From positions 1 through 19,357 of the forward strand of contig JAYRWN010000041.1 of NCBI GenBank assembly GCA_041917975.1: a stretch of 19,357 nt of DNA, given 5' to 3'. Below, in pieces: positions 1-6,847 of the stretch. The notes under the pieces were generated by a model, which had not been told where the DNA came from, searched no databases, and saw only the letters and a program-made list of their open reading frames with translations. Position 1 is the stretch's first letter; each line of letters begins with the position of its first letter. Origin of the DNA: JAYRWN01 sp041917975. GTDB taxonomy: Bacteria; Bacteroidota; Bacteroidia; Chitinophagales; Saprospiraceae. Position numbers and translations under genes: made by a program.

Positions 1-108
1 AATACCCACAGGTTATACAGACCGATAAGCATCAAGCTACTATTGGTGGGTAGTGTTTGGCTGCTGGTTTTATTAAGATTATTTCCGGACATAGGTCAGG
101 CGAATTAA
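1..108 (+). CDS. C-terminal tail of an unidentified hydrophobic protein (partial)
   Basis: The + strand is open from base 1 to a TAA at 106-108, giving 35 residues of a protein that enters from the left. About 15 residues in the middle (KLLLVGSVWLLVLLRLF) would form a membrane helix, preceded by basic residues and followed by a short polar tail. That fits the last transmembrane segment of a membrane protein. No family can be named from this fragment, and because it is short a chance open frame is possible. Confidence 0.35.
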   Translation, partial: NTHRLYRPISIKLLLVGSVWLLVLLRLFPDIGQAN

Positions 109-370
109 GTGAGTTACAAGGTAAGTTAATTTTATGCCCTGGCCAAGCCAGTCCCTGGCCCGAGTAGATTTTGGCTGCCGGACATTTGTGGGCTATTTAT
201 TTTTGTCCTTGATTTTTGAAATACTACACCACGGGTTTTCTATTTACGGTGCATAGGTGGGTATTTAAAATGCTTTTTGGACTATCGTGCGAACTCTGTT
301 GATAACGTGGTACTGGTTTCCGAAGGCGAAGTAGTATATTCGTTTATTAAGTAAATTATAATTGCTCGTT
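109..370. other. Intergenic region with no recognised feature
   Basis: I see no gene, RNA or strong terminator between the partial ORF and the lipoprotein gene. A short stretch at 231-262, read on the minus strand, faintly resembles the tyrosine-box tail of the recombinase remnants further right, but it is too short to call. Confidence 0.3.
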
Positions 371-877
371 ATGAAAAACATGCAGTCCGTTTTTATCAAC
401 CTCAGCATAAGTATGATCTTTCTGTCCCTGGCCTGCGAGGGACAAAAAGCCGGCCCGGATGAAGCTGAAATACGAGCCTTACGCCAGCAATTTAATACCG
501 CCATTGCTCAGCATGATTCTACGCGCATAGAGCGGTTTTGTACTGCGGATTATACGGCCATCAGCTCCCGCAATGTGGAAATAAAAGGCATCGAAAATGA
601 GCGCCAGGCACTGGCTAATGAATTCAAAACCAAAAAAGAGGTGGTATATGTCCGTACACCAGGGCAAATAAAGGTATTCCCGACCTGGAATATGGCCTCC
701 GAAACAGGCCATTACACCGGTCAGTGGCAGGAATCCGATGGCCTGGTCCAAATGTCCGGCACCTATTATGCGAAGTGGCATAAAATCCAGGGGTCGTGGC
801 GAATTCGGGTAGAAGTATTTACCCCTTTGACTTGTACGGGGAGTAAATTCTGTGATCAGGCGCCGGTTTTAGAATAA
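371..877 (+). CDS. NTF2-like (SnoaL/DUF4440-type) lipoprotein
   Basis: A 168-residue protein if started at the ATG at 371; a TTG three codons upstream is also in frame but less likely. The N-terminus is a lipoprotein signal: hydrophobic residues ending in SLAC, with the Cys at about residue 22. The rest matches the cone-shaped NTF2-like fold in pattern: an opening helix (EIRALRQQFNTAIAQHDSTRI), then FCTADYTAISSR, and late beta strands with paired W residues (YYAKWHKIQGSWRIRVEVF). Such proteins bind or convert small molecules, but here no catalytic residues are evident, so only fold and a probable envelope location are claimed. It stands alone; no -7 box was seen upstream. Confidence 0.65.
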   Translation: MKNMQSVFINLSISMIFLSLACEGQKAGPDEAEIRALRQQFNTAIAQHDSTRIERFCTADYTAISSRNVEIKGIENERQALANEFKTKKEVVYVRTPGQIKVFPTWNMASETGHYTGQWQESDGLVQMSGTYYAKWHKIQGSWRIRVEVFTPLTCTGSKFCDQAPVLE

Positions 878-965
878 AGCCGAGTGTTGTCAGATCGGAC
901 GGTTTGCAATGGAATTTGCCGGTATTATCTCAGCCATCCAAGGATATTAGGTCATATTATCAACA

Positions 966-1259
966 GGTAAGCATCCAGTCCATCTTTCATCCGTCTTTAG
1001 CGCAGGCTAAAGAAGAGCATCTGCACCCTTACCTACTTTGGGGCACGCCCAGGCCATGCATCTGCTGGAGGCGGGGGTAGATCTGCGGGTCATCCAGGAG
1101 GCGCTTGGGCATAACACATAGAATACCAATGTATTATGCACTCACTTGGCCGTTGTAAAAAAAAAGAGGTACCTAAGTCCCTTGGGGTTTTCCGGAGAGT
1201 TGGTAAATTTAATTATTAAAAAATATACGCAATAATATGCGTGAATGCGAATGTTCTAC
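966..1259 (+). pseudogene. Tyrosine recombinase C-terminal remnant, copy A
   Basis: Read in pieces, the DNA encodes the end of an XerC/D-like tyrosine recombinase. A helix read as IFHPSLAQA lies near 980-1010. A decayed HxxR box, LGHAQAMHLLEAGVDLRVIQEALGHN where intact members have LRHSFATHLL, lies at about 1037-1114. A TAG follows at GHNT. After it comes a damaged tyrosine box, with a Cys codon where IYTHL would have Tyr, and a tail read as RYLSPLGFSGELV. The catalytic Arg is replaced by Gly. The AT-rich continuation after about 1205 is shared with copies B and C and ends near 1259, just before the toxin-antitoxin promoter. The gene cannot be functional, and no 5' portion is present. Confidence 0.85.
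1225..1242. repeat. ATACGCA-type inverted repeat after remnant A
   Basis: ACGCA at 1227-1231 pairs with TGCGT at 1238-1242 across a 6-nt loop. The same element in copy C (4738-4759) has a perfect 9-bp stem, and copy B (about 3581-3603) has a decayed version. Its fixed place at the downstream end of every remnant suggests a recombination or protein-binding site. Confidence 0.6.
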
Positions 1260-1278
1260 TCCACCAAGAAAAAAATAG

Positions 1279-1309
1279 TTGCCAAAAATTGAAACTTTTT
1301 CTATCTTTG
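1279..1309 (+). promoter_or_regulatory. Bacteroidota-type promoter for the first toxin-antitoxin pair
   Basis: TTG at 1279-1281 and TATCTTTG at 1302-1309 match the TTG / TAnnTTTG consensus with a 20-nt spacer. Transcription would begin only a few bases before the proposed TTG start codon at 1323, so the mRNA would be nearly leaderless. Confidence 0.6.
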
Positions 1310-1322
1310 TTGAAAATTTAGT

Positions 1323-1658
1323 TTGAAGAATTTTGAAACTATTTTTTTGGAAGGAGCAAAGGAATTTCTTGCCGGTATCGATAAGAAATCAGCTAGTAAA
1401 GTCATTTATAACATAGATTTAGCCGAACAAACCAACAATACTAAGATTTTTAAAAAACTTCAAGGTGAAATTTGGGAATTCAGGAGTAAATATTTAGGAA
1501 ACCAGCATAGATTATTAGCTTTTTGGGACAAATCAAGTAGCAGAAATACCTTAGTAATCGCAACACATGGCTTTATAAAAAAGACCAGTAAAGTGCCAAA
1601 AAATGAAATTCAAAAGGCTGAAAATATCAGAAGTGAGTATTTTGCATTAAAAAAATAA
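1323..1658 (+). CDS. RelE/ParE-superfamily toxin, phage Gp49-like (HigB-type)
   Basis: A 111-residue protein that closely follows the pattern of Gp49-like toxins (RelE superfamily). Visible blocks are FETIFLEGAKEFL at the start, KVIYNIDLAEQ in the second helix, FKKLQGEIWEFRSKY, HRLLAFWD, and the diagnostic VIATHGFIKKTSKVPKNEI before a C-terminal helix. Members are ribosome-dependent mRNA endonucleases or gyrase-type poisons silenced by the downstream antitoxin; which applies here is not visible. The start is a TTG at 1323 because a stop (TGA at 1311) closes the frame just upstream and no earlier ATG exists. The antitoxin follows after 6 nt, so the pair is co-transcribed. It directly follows recombinase remnant A. 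Confidence 0.85.
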   Translation: MKNFETIFLEGAKEFLAGIDKKSASKVIYNIDLAEQTNNTKIFKKLQGEIWEFRSKYLGNQHRLLAFWDKSSSRNTLVIATHGFIKKTSKVPKNEIQKAENIRSEYFALKK

Positions 1659-1664
1659 AGAAAA

Positions 1665-1991
1665 ATGGCCAATAAAGAAATGAAGTCATATACCCTTGAT
1701 GAAATGAAGGATATGTACATCGGCAAACCAGGAACAAGAGACAGAGAAGAATATGAGTACGAACTTAGGATGGATATTATTGGCAAGATGATTAAAAAAG
1801 CACGTCAAGATCGAAATTTAACGCAAGAACAATTGGGTGAACTGATCGGTGTTCAAAAGTCTCAAATTTCAAAACTTGAAAGCAGTGCAAACAGTGCAAC
1901 AATAAATACCATAATCAAAGTTTTTAAAGCACTGAAGGCCGAAATAAACTTTCGTGTAAAACTTGAAAATGAATTCGTACAATTGGTGTAA
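1665..1991 (+). CDS. XRE-family antitoxin (HigA-like)
   Basis: A 108-residue protein with a helix-turn-helix of the Xre/Cro type at about residues 38-95. The recognition region reads NLTQEQLGELIGVQKSQISKLE, followed by SATINTIIKVFKAL, the usual fourth and fifth helices. The N-terminal ~35 residues are charged and probably contact the toxin. It lies 6 nt downstream of the toxin, which is the toxin-first order of HigBA-type modules. It should neutralise the toxin and repress the shared promoter at 1279-1309. Unlike the second module at 3732-4389, toxin and antitoxin here do not overlap, and the two antitoxins are not alike outside the HTH. Confidence 0.85.
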   Translation: MANKEMKSYTLDEMKDMYIGKPGTRDREEYEYELRMDIIGKMIKKARQDRNLTQEQLGELIGVQKSQISKLESSANSATINTIIKVFKALKAEINFRVKLENEFVQLV

Positions 1992-2117
1992 AATGAATGG
2001 CGAGAGCAGAACAATGGCTATGATGTACAACTCTCCTTTCGTCGAACTGTCGCAAAGCCATACCATTATGCGGCAGCTTATGGGAAGCCACCTAACACTT
2101 TAAACTGTAATTGTAAA

Positions 2118-3356
2118 ATGAAAATAGCCAGCTTGTTTCTCTCACTTCTCTTATTCGCAAATATTACTTTTTCGCAAGGTAAAGTGGACCATGAAAAGAT
2201 TGTCATCGGCAATACCGACAGTATTCAATCAAAAATACTTGGCGAAAACAGAAAAATATGGGTGCATGTGCCTGGCGAAGCTGCTACTAATAAAGAGCGG
2301 TATCCGGTAGTGTATGTATTAGATGGGAATGGACATTTTTCATCCGTAGTTGGAATGATTCAACAATTGAGTACAGGGGGTAACAATAATTGTCCCAAAA
2401 TGATTGTAGTGGCTATTCCCAACACCGACCGCACACGTGACCTTACGCCAACTCATGTTGATGCTGACCCACCCATGATGGACAGCGCCTCTTCCAAAAC
2501 ATCCGGGGGTGGCGAAAACTTTATTGCTTTTATTGCCAAAGAATTAATGCCCTATATAGAATCAAAATACCCAACAGCACCTCATAAAATGTTTATCGGG
2601 CATTCTTTCGGTGGTTTGTTAGTGATGCACACTTTTATTCATCATACTGATTTATTTAATGCTTATATCTGCATAGACCCGAGTATGTGGTGGCATAAAC
2701 AAACACTTCTGAAGCAAGCCGAAAAAGCGCTGGCGGAAAGAAAGTTTGAAGGTAAATCTTTATATCTCGGCATTGCCAATACTATGGAAGCTGGCATGAA
2801 TATAAAAAAAGTGCAAACGGATACTTCAGGAGACACGAGACATATTCGTTCTATTTTAAAATTAAATGCCGCTTTGGAAAAGAACAAACAAAACGGACTT
2901 AAATACCGGAGCAAATTTTATCCTGACGACTCTCACGGCTCCGTTCCGTTTATTACCGAATATGATGCTATTCGTTTTTTCTTCGATTATTTTCCACTAC
3001 AACTCAGTATGAGAGATTTTACAGACTCTACCGGTGCCCTGGCCACTAAATATCGCAACCATTTTAATAATTTATCTCAAAAAATGGGCTACCAAATCAA
3101 ACCGGATGAAGAGGAAATCAATTTTATTGGCTATGATTTCTTAGGAAGGAAAATATATAAAACAGCAGAAAGCCTTTTTAAACTCAATGTAGACAATTAT
3201 CCCGAAAGCTTTAATGTTTATGACTCGTATGGCGACTATTTTGTTGCAGTTGGCGACAAGGCTCAGGCAATGGTTCAGTATAAAAAAGCTTTATCCTTAA
3301 AGGAAAATGAAGGCTCGAGAAAAAAACTGAAAGAACTTGAAAAGGAGAACGAATGA
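2118..3356 (+). CDS. Exported alpha/beta-hydrolase esterase with C-terminal TPR-like segment
   Basis: A 412-residue protein of the putative esterase family (esterase D / IroE / Fes-like, PF00756 type). Residues 1-19 form a signal peptide. The core carries YPVVYVLDGNGHF (62-74), the nucleophile elbow GHSFGG with Ser163, IDPSMWW (186-192) and a probable catalytic His at 273 (DDSHGS). After about residue 295 come helices ending in a TPR-like block (YPESFNVYDSYGDYFVAVGD to QYKKALSL), then a charged tail. Such enzymes hydrolyse ester bonds in siderophores, acyl-glutathiones or sugar esters; the substrate is not visible. It sits between a toxin-antitoxin pair and remnant B, which begins 2 bp after its stop codon, so it looks like part of the first cassette. 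Confidence 0.85.
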   Translation: MKIASLFLSLLLFANITFSQGKVDHEKIVIGNTDSIQSKILGENRKIWVHVPGEAATNKERYPVVYVLDGNGHFSSVVGMIQQLSTGGNNNCPKMIVVAIPNTDRTRDLTPTHVDADPPMMDSASSKTSGGGENFIAFIAKELMPYIESKYPTAPHKMFIGHSFGGLLVMHTFIHHTDLFNAYICIDPSMWWHKQTLLKQAEKALAERKFEGKSLYLGIANTMEAGMNIKKVQTDTSGDTRHIRSILKLNAALEKNKQNGLKYRSKFYPDDSHGSVPFITEYDAIRFFFDYFPLQLSMRDFTDSTGALATKYRNHFNNLSQKMGYQIKPDEEEINFIGYDFLGRKIYKTAESLFKLNVDNYPESFNVYDSYGDYFVAVGDKAQAMVQYKKALSLKENEGSRKKLKELEKENE

Positions 3357-3358
3357 AC

Positions 3359-3621
3359 CGGTAGGCATCCCGCCCATCTTTCATTCGCTTTTAGTGCAGG
3401 CTGAAGCATATGCACCCATCTATTGGAAGCAGGAGTGGACCTGCGGGTAATCCGGGAGTCACTTGGGCACAACTTCCTGAAAACCACCGAAATATATACC
3501 CACCTAACCTATGTAAATAAAAAGAAATACCTAAGTCCTTGGGGTTTTCCGGAGAGTTGGTAACTTTAGATATTAAAAATATACATGCAATAAACATGCG
3601 CATATGCAGATGTTCTCATCT
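3359..3621 (+). pseudogene. Tyrosine recombinase C-terminal remnant, copy B
   Basis: The best preserved tail of the three. From about 3417 to a TAA near 3562 one frame reads HLLEAGVDLRVIRESLGHN, then KTTEIYTHLTYVNKKK, then YLSPWGFPESW. The GHN box and the nucleophile Tyr (IYTHL) are intact. Roughly 30 bp that hold the HxxR box in copies A and C are missing. Upstream, 3362-3410 aligns with 968-1012 of copy A (IFHSLLVQA against IFHPSLAQA). Downstream, GGTAACTTTAGATATT is shared with copy C, and GATGTTCT with copy A. The copy begins 2 bp after the esterase stop and ends before the HigBA cassette. Confidence 0.85.
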
Positions 3622-3731
3622 ATTAGACAAGAAATCAATTTGCGCCATACGACTTATACAATTGCCTGAACACAGCAAAAATAACTTAACGTTGTAACCA
3701 TATCGGGAACATTATGTTCTTTGGATCGTTT

Positions 3732-4040
3732 ATGAGGATAATTGCCACGAATACATTGAAAGAGTTTTGGAAACGGTTTCCGGACTGCGAACAAGCTTTG
3801 AAAGAAGCGGAACGAGCGAAGTGGAGGAATCCTCAGGAATTAAGGATTCAATTTGGGAGCGCTTCAATAATTACTGGCAAGCGAATAGTATTTAATATTA
3901 ATGGGAATAAGTATCGACTGATTGTTGATTTCGAATTTAGGCTCGGGATTATTTTCATAGTCTGGTTTGGAACACATGATCAGTGTGATTTCATAGACTC
4001 AAAAAAAGTATCTTATGTTAAAGCCGATAAAAACAAGTAA
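3732..4040 (+). CDS. higB: mRNA interferase toxin HigB
   Basis: The natural start is the ATG at 3732, giving MRIIA as in other HigB proteins and 102 residues; an in-frame ATG at 3714 would add six unconserved residues. Family blocks in order are MRIIATNTLKEFWKRFPDCEQALKEA (split by sequence differences from the consensus but readable), WRNPQELRIQFGSASII, RIVFNINGNKYRLIV, and FGTHDQCDFID. HigB cleaves translated mRNA on the ribosome and is held inactive by HigA. The antitoxin gene overlaps its last 26 bases in a different frame, so the two are translationally linked. The pair lies immediately after recombinase remnant B. Confidence 0.9.
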   Translation: MRIIATNTLKEFWKRFPDCEQALKEAERAKWRNPQELRIQFGSASIITGKRIVFNINGNKYRLIVDFEFRLGIIFIVWFGTHDQCDFIDSKKVSYVKADKNK

Positions 4041-4389
4041 ACAGCACAAAGAATATTTGAATAGAGCGTATGAGCTTATGCAAAAGGATATTAAGCCAGA
4101 TACCATCGAATCAGACGAACTTGAAGTAATAAGTATTTTAATCGAACAGTATGAGAAGGATAAACACCCAATTGCCCCACCTAGCCCTATTGAAGCCATT
4201 TTGTTTAGACTAGATCAAATGGGTATGAAAAAAAGTGAACTGAAGAATATATTAGGATCACGAAGCAGGGTCAGTGAAATATTGTCAGGTAAACGAAGCT
4301 TAAGTCTAAAAATGATTAGAAAATTGCATGAACAGCTCGGAATATCTGCTGACACTTTGATCAGAGAATACGAACCAGTCAACGGATGA
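4015..4389 (+). CDS. higA: Antitoxin HigA, XRE family
   Basis: A 124-residue protein of the usual HigA length. The N-terminal ~50 residues (KTSKQHKEYLNRAYELMQKD, then SDELEVISILIEQYEKDKHP) are the acidic helical part that binds HigB. Residues 57-118 form the helix-turn-helix, with KKSELKNILGSRSRVSEILS and KRSLSLKMIRKLHEQLGI. It overlaps the toxin gene by 26 nt. By family it represses the operon promoter together with HigB. It is distinct from the antitoxin at 1665-1991, so the island holds two unrelated addiction modules rather than a duplication. Confidence 0.9.
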   Translation: MLKPIKTSKQHKEYLNRAYELMQKDIKPDTIESDELEVISILIEQYEKDKHPIAPPSPIEAILFRLDQMGMKKSELKNILGSRSRVSEILSGKRSLSLKMIRKLHEQLGISADTLIREYEPVNG

Positions 4390-4540
4390 GAACAATGAGC
4401 GATGACGCTAGCCTCATATCGTCGGCCTGCGCATGCACTAAGCGTTGGTGGCAATGTGGCCAGACAATAAATCGGTTTCAAAAAAAAAATAACGACTGAC
4501 AATGTCCAAACCATGGTTTCCCACGGGGACAATTGAAAGC

Positions 4541-4790
4541 CTCGTACCTACTTTACGGCACGCCCCGGCCGTGCATCTGCTGGCGGCGGGGGTAGATCTG
4601 CGGATAATCTAGGAGTCGTCTGGGCACAACACGTAGAAAATCAACGAACTATACACTCACTTGGCCGTTGTAAATAAAATAGGCACCAAAGTCCATTGGA
4701 TTTTCCGGAGATTTGGTAACTTTAGATATTAAAATATATACGCAATAAACATTGCGTATATACGATGGTATACGCAATTGTATTGGGGCA
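4541..4790 (+). pseudogene. Tyrosine recombinase C-terminal remnant, copy C
   Basis: One frame reads VPTLRHAPAVHLLAAGVDL, then RII, a TAG, ESSGHNT, a second TAG, then KINELYTHLAVVNK. The Arg of the HxxR box (LRHA) and the Tyr box (LYTHL) survive, unlike in copy A. Copies A and C share the stop codon directly after GHNT and the run CACTCACTTGGCCGTTGT across the tyrosine box, where copy B differs. They therefore descend from an already inactivated common copy. The tail GGTAACTTTAGATATT is shared with copy B. The remnant ends about 70 bp before the promoter of the methyltransferase. Confidence 0.85.
4738..4778. repeat. Perfect 9-bp inverted repeat plus a third copy after remnant C
   Basis: ATACGCAAT (4738-4746) and ATTGCGTAT (4751-4759) form a perfect 9-bp inverted repeat with a 4-nt AAAC loop. 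A further direct copy of ATACGCAAT lies at 4770-4778. Decayed versions lie at the same place after copies A and B. The arrangement resembles recombinase core or accessory binding sites; that role is inferred. Confidence 0.7.
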
Positions 4791-4831
4791 CTCCCTAAAA
4801 TTTGGAGCGGTCTAAAATTCTTAGCTAAATG

Positions 4832-4864
4832 TTGCTAATTATTCCTCAAACCACCCTAAATTTG
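4832..4864 (+). promoter_or_regulatory. Promoter upstream of the methyltransferase
   Basis: TAAATTTG at 4857-4864 is a full match to the Bacteroidota -7 element, with TTG at 4832-4834 (22-nt spacer). The start codon lies 21 nt downstream at 4886. Confidence 0.6.
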
Positions 4865-4885
4865 ACAAAACTAACTCGTTAGCAA

Positions 4886-5782
4886 ATGGAAAAACTTCGC
4901 TTCATTGACCTATTCTGCGGAATTGGCGGCTTTCGTGTCGCTATGGACCAAGCCTGCATTGAAAATGACCTGATACCTCAATGCGTTTTCTCATCCGACA
5001 TTGACACATACTGCCAAGACAGTTACGAAGCGAACTTCGGACACAGACCCACAGGCGACATCACTAAGGTTGACCCAAAATCAATTCCCGACCACGACAT
5101 TTTATTTGCAGGATTTCCATGCCAACCTTTCAGCATCATTGGACAGATGAAGGGTTTTGACGACACCAGAGGAACTCTATTTTTTCATATTGCTAACATC
5201 ATTAAGGAAAAGCAACCAAAAGCATTTGTGCTTGAAAATGTAAAGCAACTTGTTGGACACGATAAAGGAAAGACTTTGAAAGTGATTATCAAAACACTTA
5301 AAGGTTTAGGCTATCAGCATGTTCAATACACTGTCTTAAATGCTTTGGATTATGGATTACCTCAAAAAAGGGAAAGAGTAATAATTGTTGGACACAAAGA
5401 ACCAATCTTATTTTCTTACCCATCGCCTGTAAGACCATTTAAACCATTAAATGAAATCTTAGAAAAGAAAGTTGACAAAAAGCATTACGCATCAGATTAT
5501 ATTAAGAGCAAAAGAAAAGCGACACACAAATCTGCCTATAAACTTTCAATATGGCATGAAAATAAAGCTGGTAATATTTGCTCCTATCCTTACTCATGTG
5601 CATTAAGAGCAGGGGCATCATACAATTACTTACTTGTAAACGGCGAGAGAAGATTAACGCCGAGAGAAATCTTTCGTTTACAAGGCTTCCCCGACACTTA
5701 TAAAATCATTAACAACGATACACAGGCAAGAAAACAAGCTGGCAATGCAGTTCCTGTAAACATGGTGAAACAAGCGGCGTAG
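4886..5782 (+). CDS. C5-cytosine DNA methyltransferase of an R-M system
   Basis: A 298-residue type II cytosine-5 methyltransferase with its motifs in canonical order: I DLFCGIGGF (8-16), IV GFPCQPFS with catalytic Cys79, VI ENV (117-119), VIII QKRERV (160-165), target recognition region about 175-250, IX RRLTPREIFRLQGFPD (255-270), and X QAGNAVPV (284-291). It transfers a methyl group from SAM to C5 of a cytosine and protects the host from the cognate nuclease; the target sequence cannot be read from the protein. The protein ends only seven residues after motif X, a little short of typical relatives, just before an inverted-repeat-flanked insertion. A Vsr repair gene in the same cluster fits a C5 enzyme. 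Confidence 0.93.
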   Translation: MEKLRFIDLFCGIGGFRVAMDQACIENDLIPQCVFSSDIDTYCQDSYEANFGHRPTGDITKVDPKSIPDHDILFAGFPCQPFSIIGQMKGFDDTRGTLFFHIANIIKEKQPKAFVLENVKQLVGHDKGKTLKVIIKTLKGLGYQHVQYTVLNALDYGLPQKRERVIIVGHKEPILFSYPSPVRPFKPLNEILEKKVDKKHYASDYIKSKRKATHKSAYKLSIWHENKAGNICSYPYSCALRAGASYNYLLVNGERRLTPREIFRLQGFPDTYKIINNDTQARKQAGNAVPVNMVKQAA

Positions 5783-5819
5783 TTTTTTATGATACCAGCT
5801 TCAGTTCCCTGATTTATCT

Positions 5820-5864
5820 TCGTTGCGTCGCAATCCTTTCATCGCCTGTACTACTATTTAGCAA
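5820..5864. repeat. Left imperfect inverted repeat flanking the DUF3883/CxxC pair
   Basis: TCGTTGCGTCGCA (5820-5832) is the exact reverse complement of 6878-6890, and CTATTTAGCAA (5854-5864) matches the complement of 6848-6858 with one mismatch. The left end is 45 nt and the right 43 nt. The start codon of the DUF3883 gene follows 2 nt later. No flanking target duplication was found. Confidence 0.65.
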
Positions 5865-5866
5865 AA

Positions 5867-6613
5867 ATGAGCAATAGTTTTTCAATAAGGGATAAATCAA
5901 TACTTGTCGGACTTTATCTTTCTAAGTTTGATGATGAAGCGTTGTCAATTTTGGGCTTCAAAGGTTTTAATGAAGCCTTTAATACATTAGGTTATTCCAT
6001 AGGTTTAAAACCAGCCTCAATAAAAAATTACAGAGACGAGTTTGACCCATTTTCCCCAAACAACAGAAAAGGTTGGCATAACAGAGCAATAAGAGAATAT
6101 TGTAAAAAAATCCTTGAGGATTTTTCAAGTTTGAATTTTGAGTCTTTTACAGATTTAATAAAAAGTTTTGTGCTCAAGAATTATGATGTAGAAAAAATTG
6201 TTGAAAAATTTGAAAAGAAAGACAAATCAGAAAGTGTTGCAAAAAGGCTAATAACAGGAATTGCTGCCGAAGAATACTTTAAAGTGAATTATAAAAACGT
6301 AAATCATTTTTCTGAATTTGAAATAAAAGATACTACAAACCTTGCATGCGGCTTTGATTTTAAATTATCATCTGACATGCAGTATTATTGTGTTGAAGTA
6401 AAAGGATTGAATTCTAACACTGGAAGTATCGCAATGACGGAAAAAGAATTTTCAGTTGCTCAAAACCTAAGAGAAAAATATTGTTTATTTATTGTTACGA
6501 ATTTCATTGAGAAGCCAATTCACCAATATTATTTTGACCCTTTAAATAGCAGATTGAAATTTAAAAAAACGGAACGGCAGATTATACAAACAAATTATTC
6601 TACTTCTATATGA
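5867..6613 (+). CDS. DUF3883-type putative restriction nuclease
   Basis: A 248-residue protein. The C-terminal half matches the DUF3883 nuclease-like domain: ITGIAAEEYFKV (129-140), then CGFDFKL with Asp164, YYCVEVKG with Glu177 and Lys179 (a D...ExK site of the PD-(D/E)xK type), followed by IAMTEKEFSVAQNLREKYCLFIVTNF (188-213, in two conserved blocks). The N-terminal ~85 residues (FDDEALSILGFKGFNEAFNTLG, then NYRDEFDPF and RKGWHNRAIREYCKK) resemble the DNA-binding front part of restriction enzymes with this domain. It may be the cleaving subunit for the methyltransferase, or a separate defence enzyme brought in with its inverted repeats. Its stop overlaps the start of the next gene (ATGA). 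Confidence 0.75.
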   Translation: MSNSFSIRDKSILVGLYLSKFDDEALSILGFKGFNEAFNTLGYSIGLKPASIKNYRDEFDPFSPNNRKGWHNRAIREYCKKILEDFSSLNFESFTDLIKSFVLKNYDVEKIVEKFEKKDKSESVAKRLITGIAAEEYFKVNYKNVNHFSEFEIKDTTNLACGFDFKLSSDMQYYCVEVKGLNSNTGSIAMTEKEFSVAQNLREKYCLFIVTNFIEKPIHQYYFDPLNSRLKFKKTERQIIQTNYSTSI

Positions 6614-6837
6614 ATGACAAATGGGACTGTTATTTATGCGGCAATGAGGATGATTTTGAAAATTTTCCTCATGGCTATTTAGGGAACTATCATCCTTTGT
6701 GTTTTAATTGCGCTAATAAAGTTTTAGAAAGCGGCAATCATCCTGATAAATTCAGACTAACTTTTCATTCTGACTTAGGCGATATTAATGTTATTAAATC
6801 AATTCCGGTTCAAAATGATTTTTTGATAAAAAATTAG
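6610..6837 (+). CDS. Small CxxC/CxxC protein, probably zinc-binding
   Basis: A 75-residue acidic protein overlapping the DUF3883 gene by 4 nt (ATGA), so translation is coupled. Cys7-Cys10 and Cys31-Cys34 form two CxxC knuckles 20 residues apart, with His28 nearby, which fits a zinc ribbon or treble-clef fold of HNH-like or RING-like spacing. The C-terminal 40 residues have no recognisable motif. I do not recognise the family. Coupling suggests a partner or specificity factor of the nuclease upstream. Confidence 0.6.
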   Translation: MNDKWDCYLCGNEDDFENFPHGYLGNYHPLCFNCANKVLESGNHPDKFRLTFHSDLGDINVIKSIPVQNDFLIKN

Positions 6838-6847
6838 CTGTTGGAAA

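Noticed and set aside
231..262. Fourth recombinase tail on the minus strand
   Set aside because: Only a short run resembles the tyrosine-box DNA of copy B, the frame has a stop, and no GHN or HxxR part is next to it.
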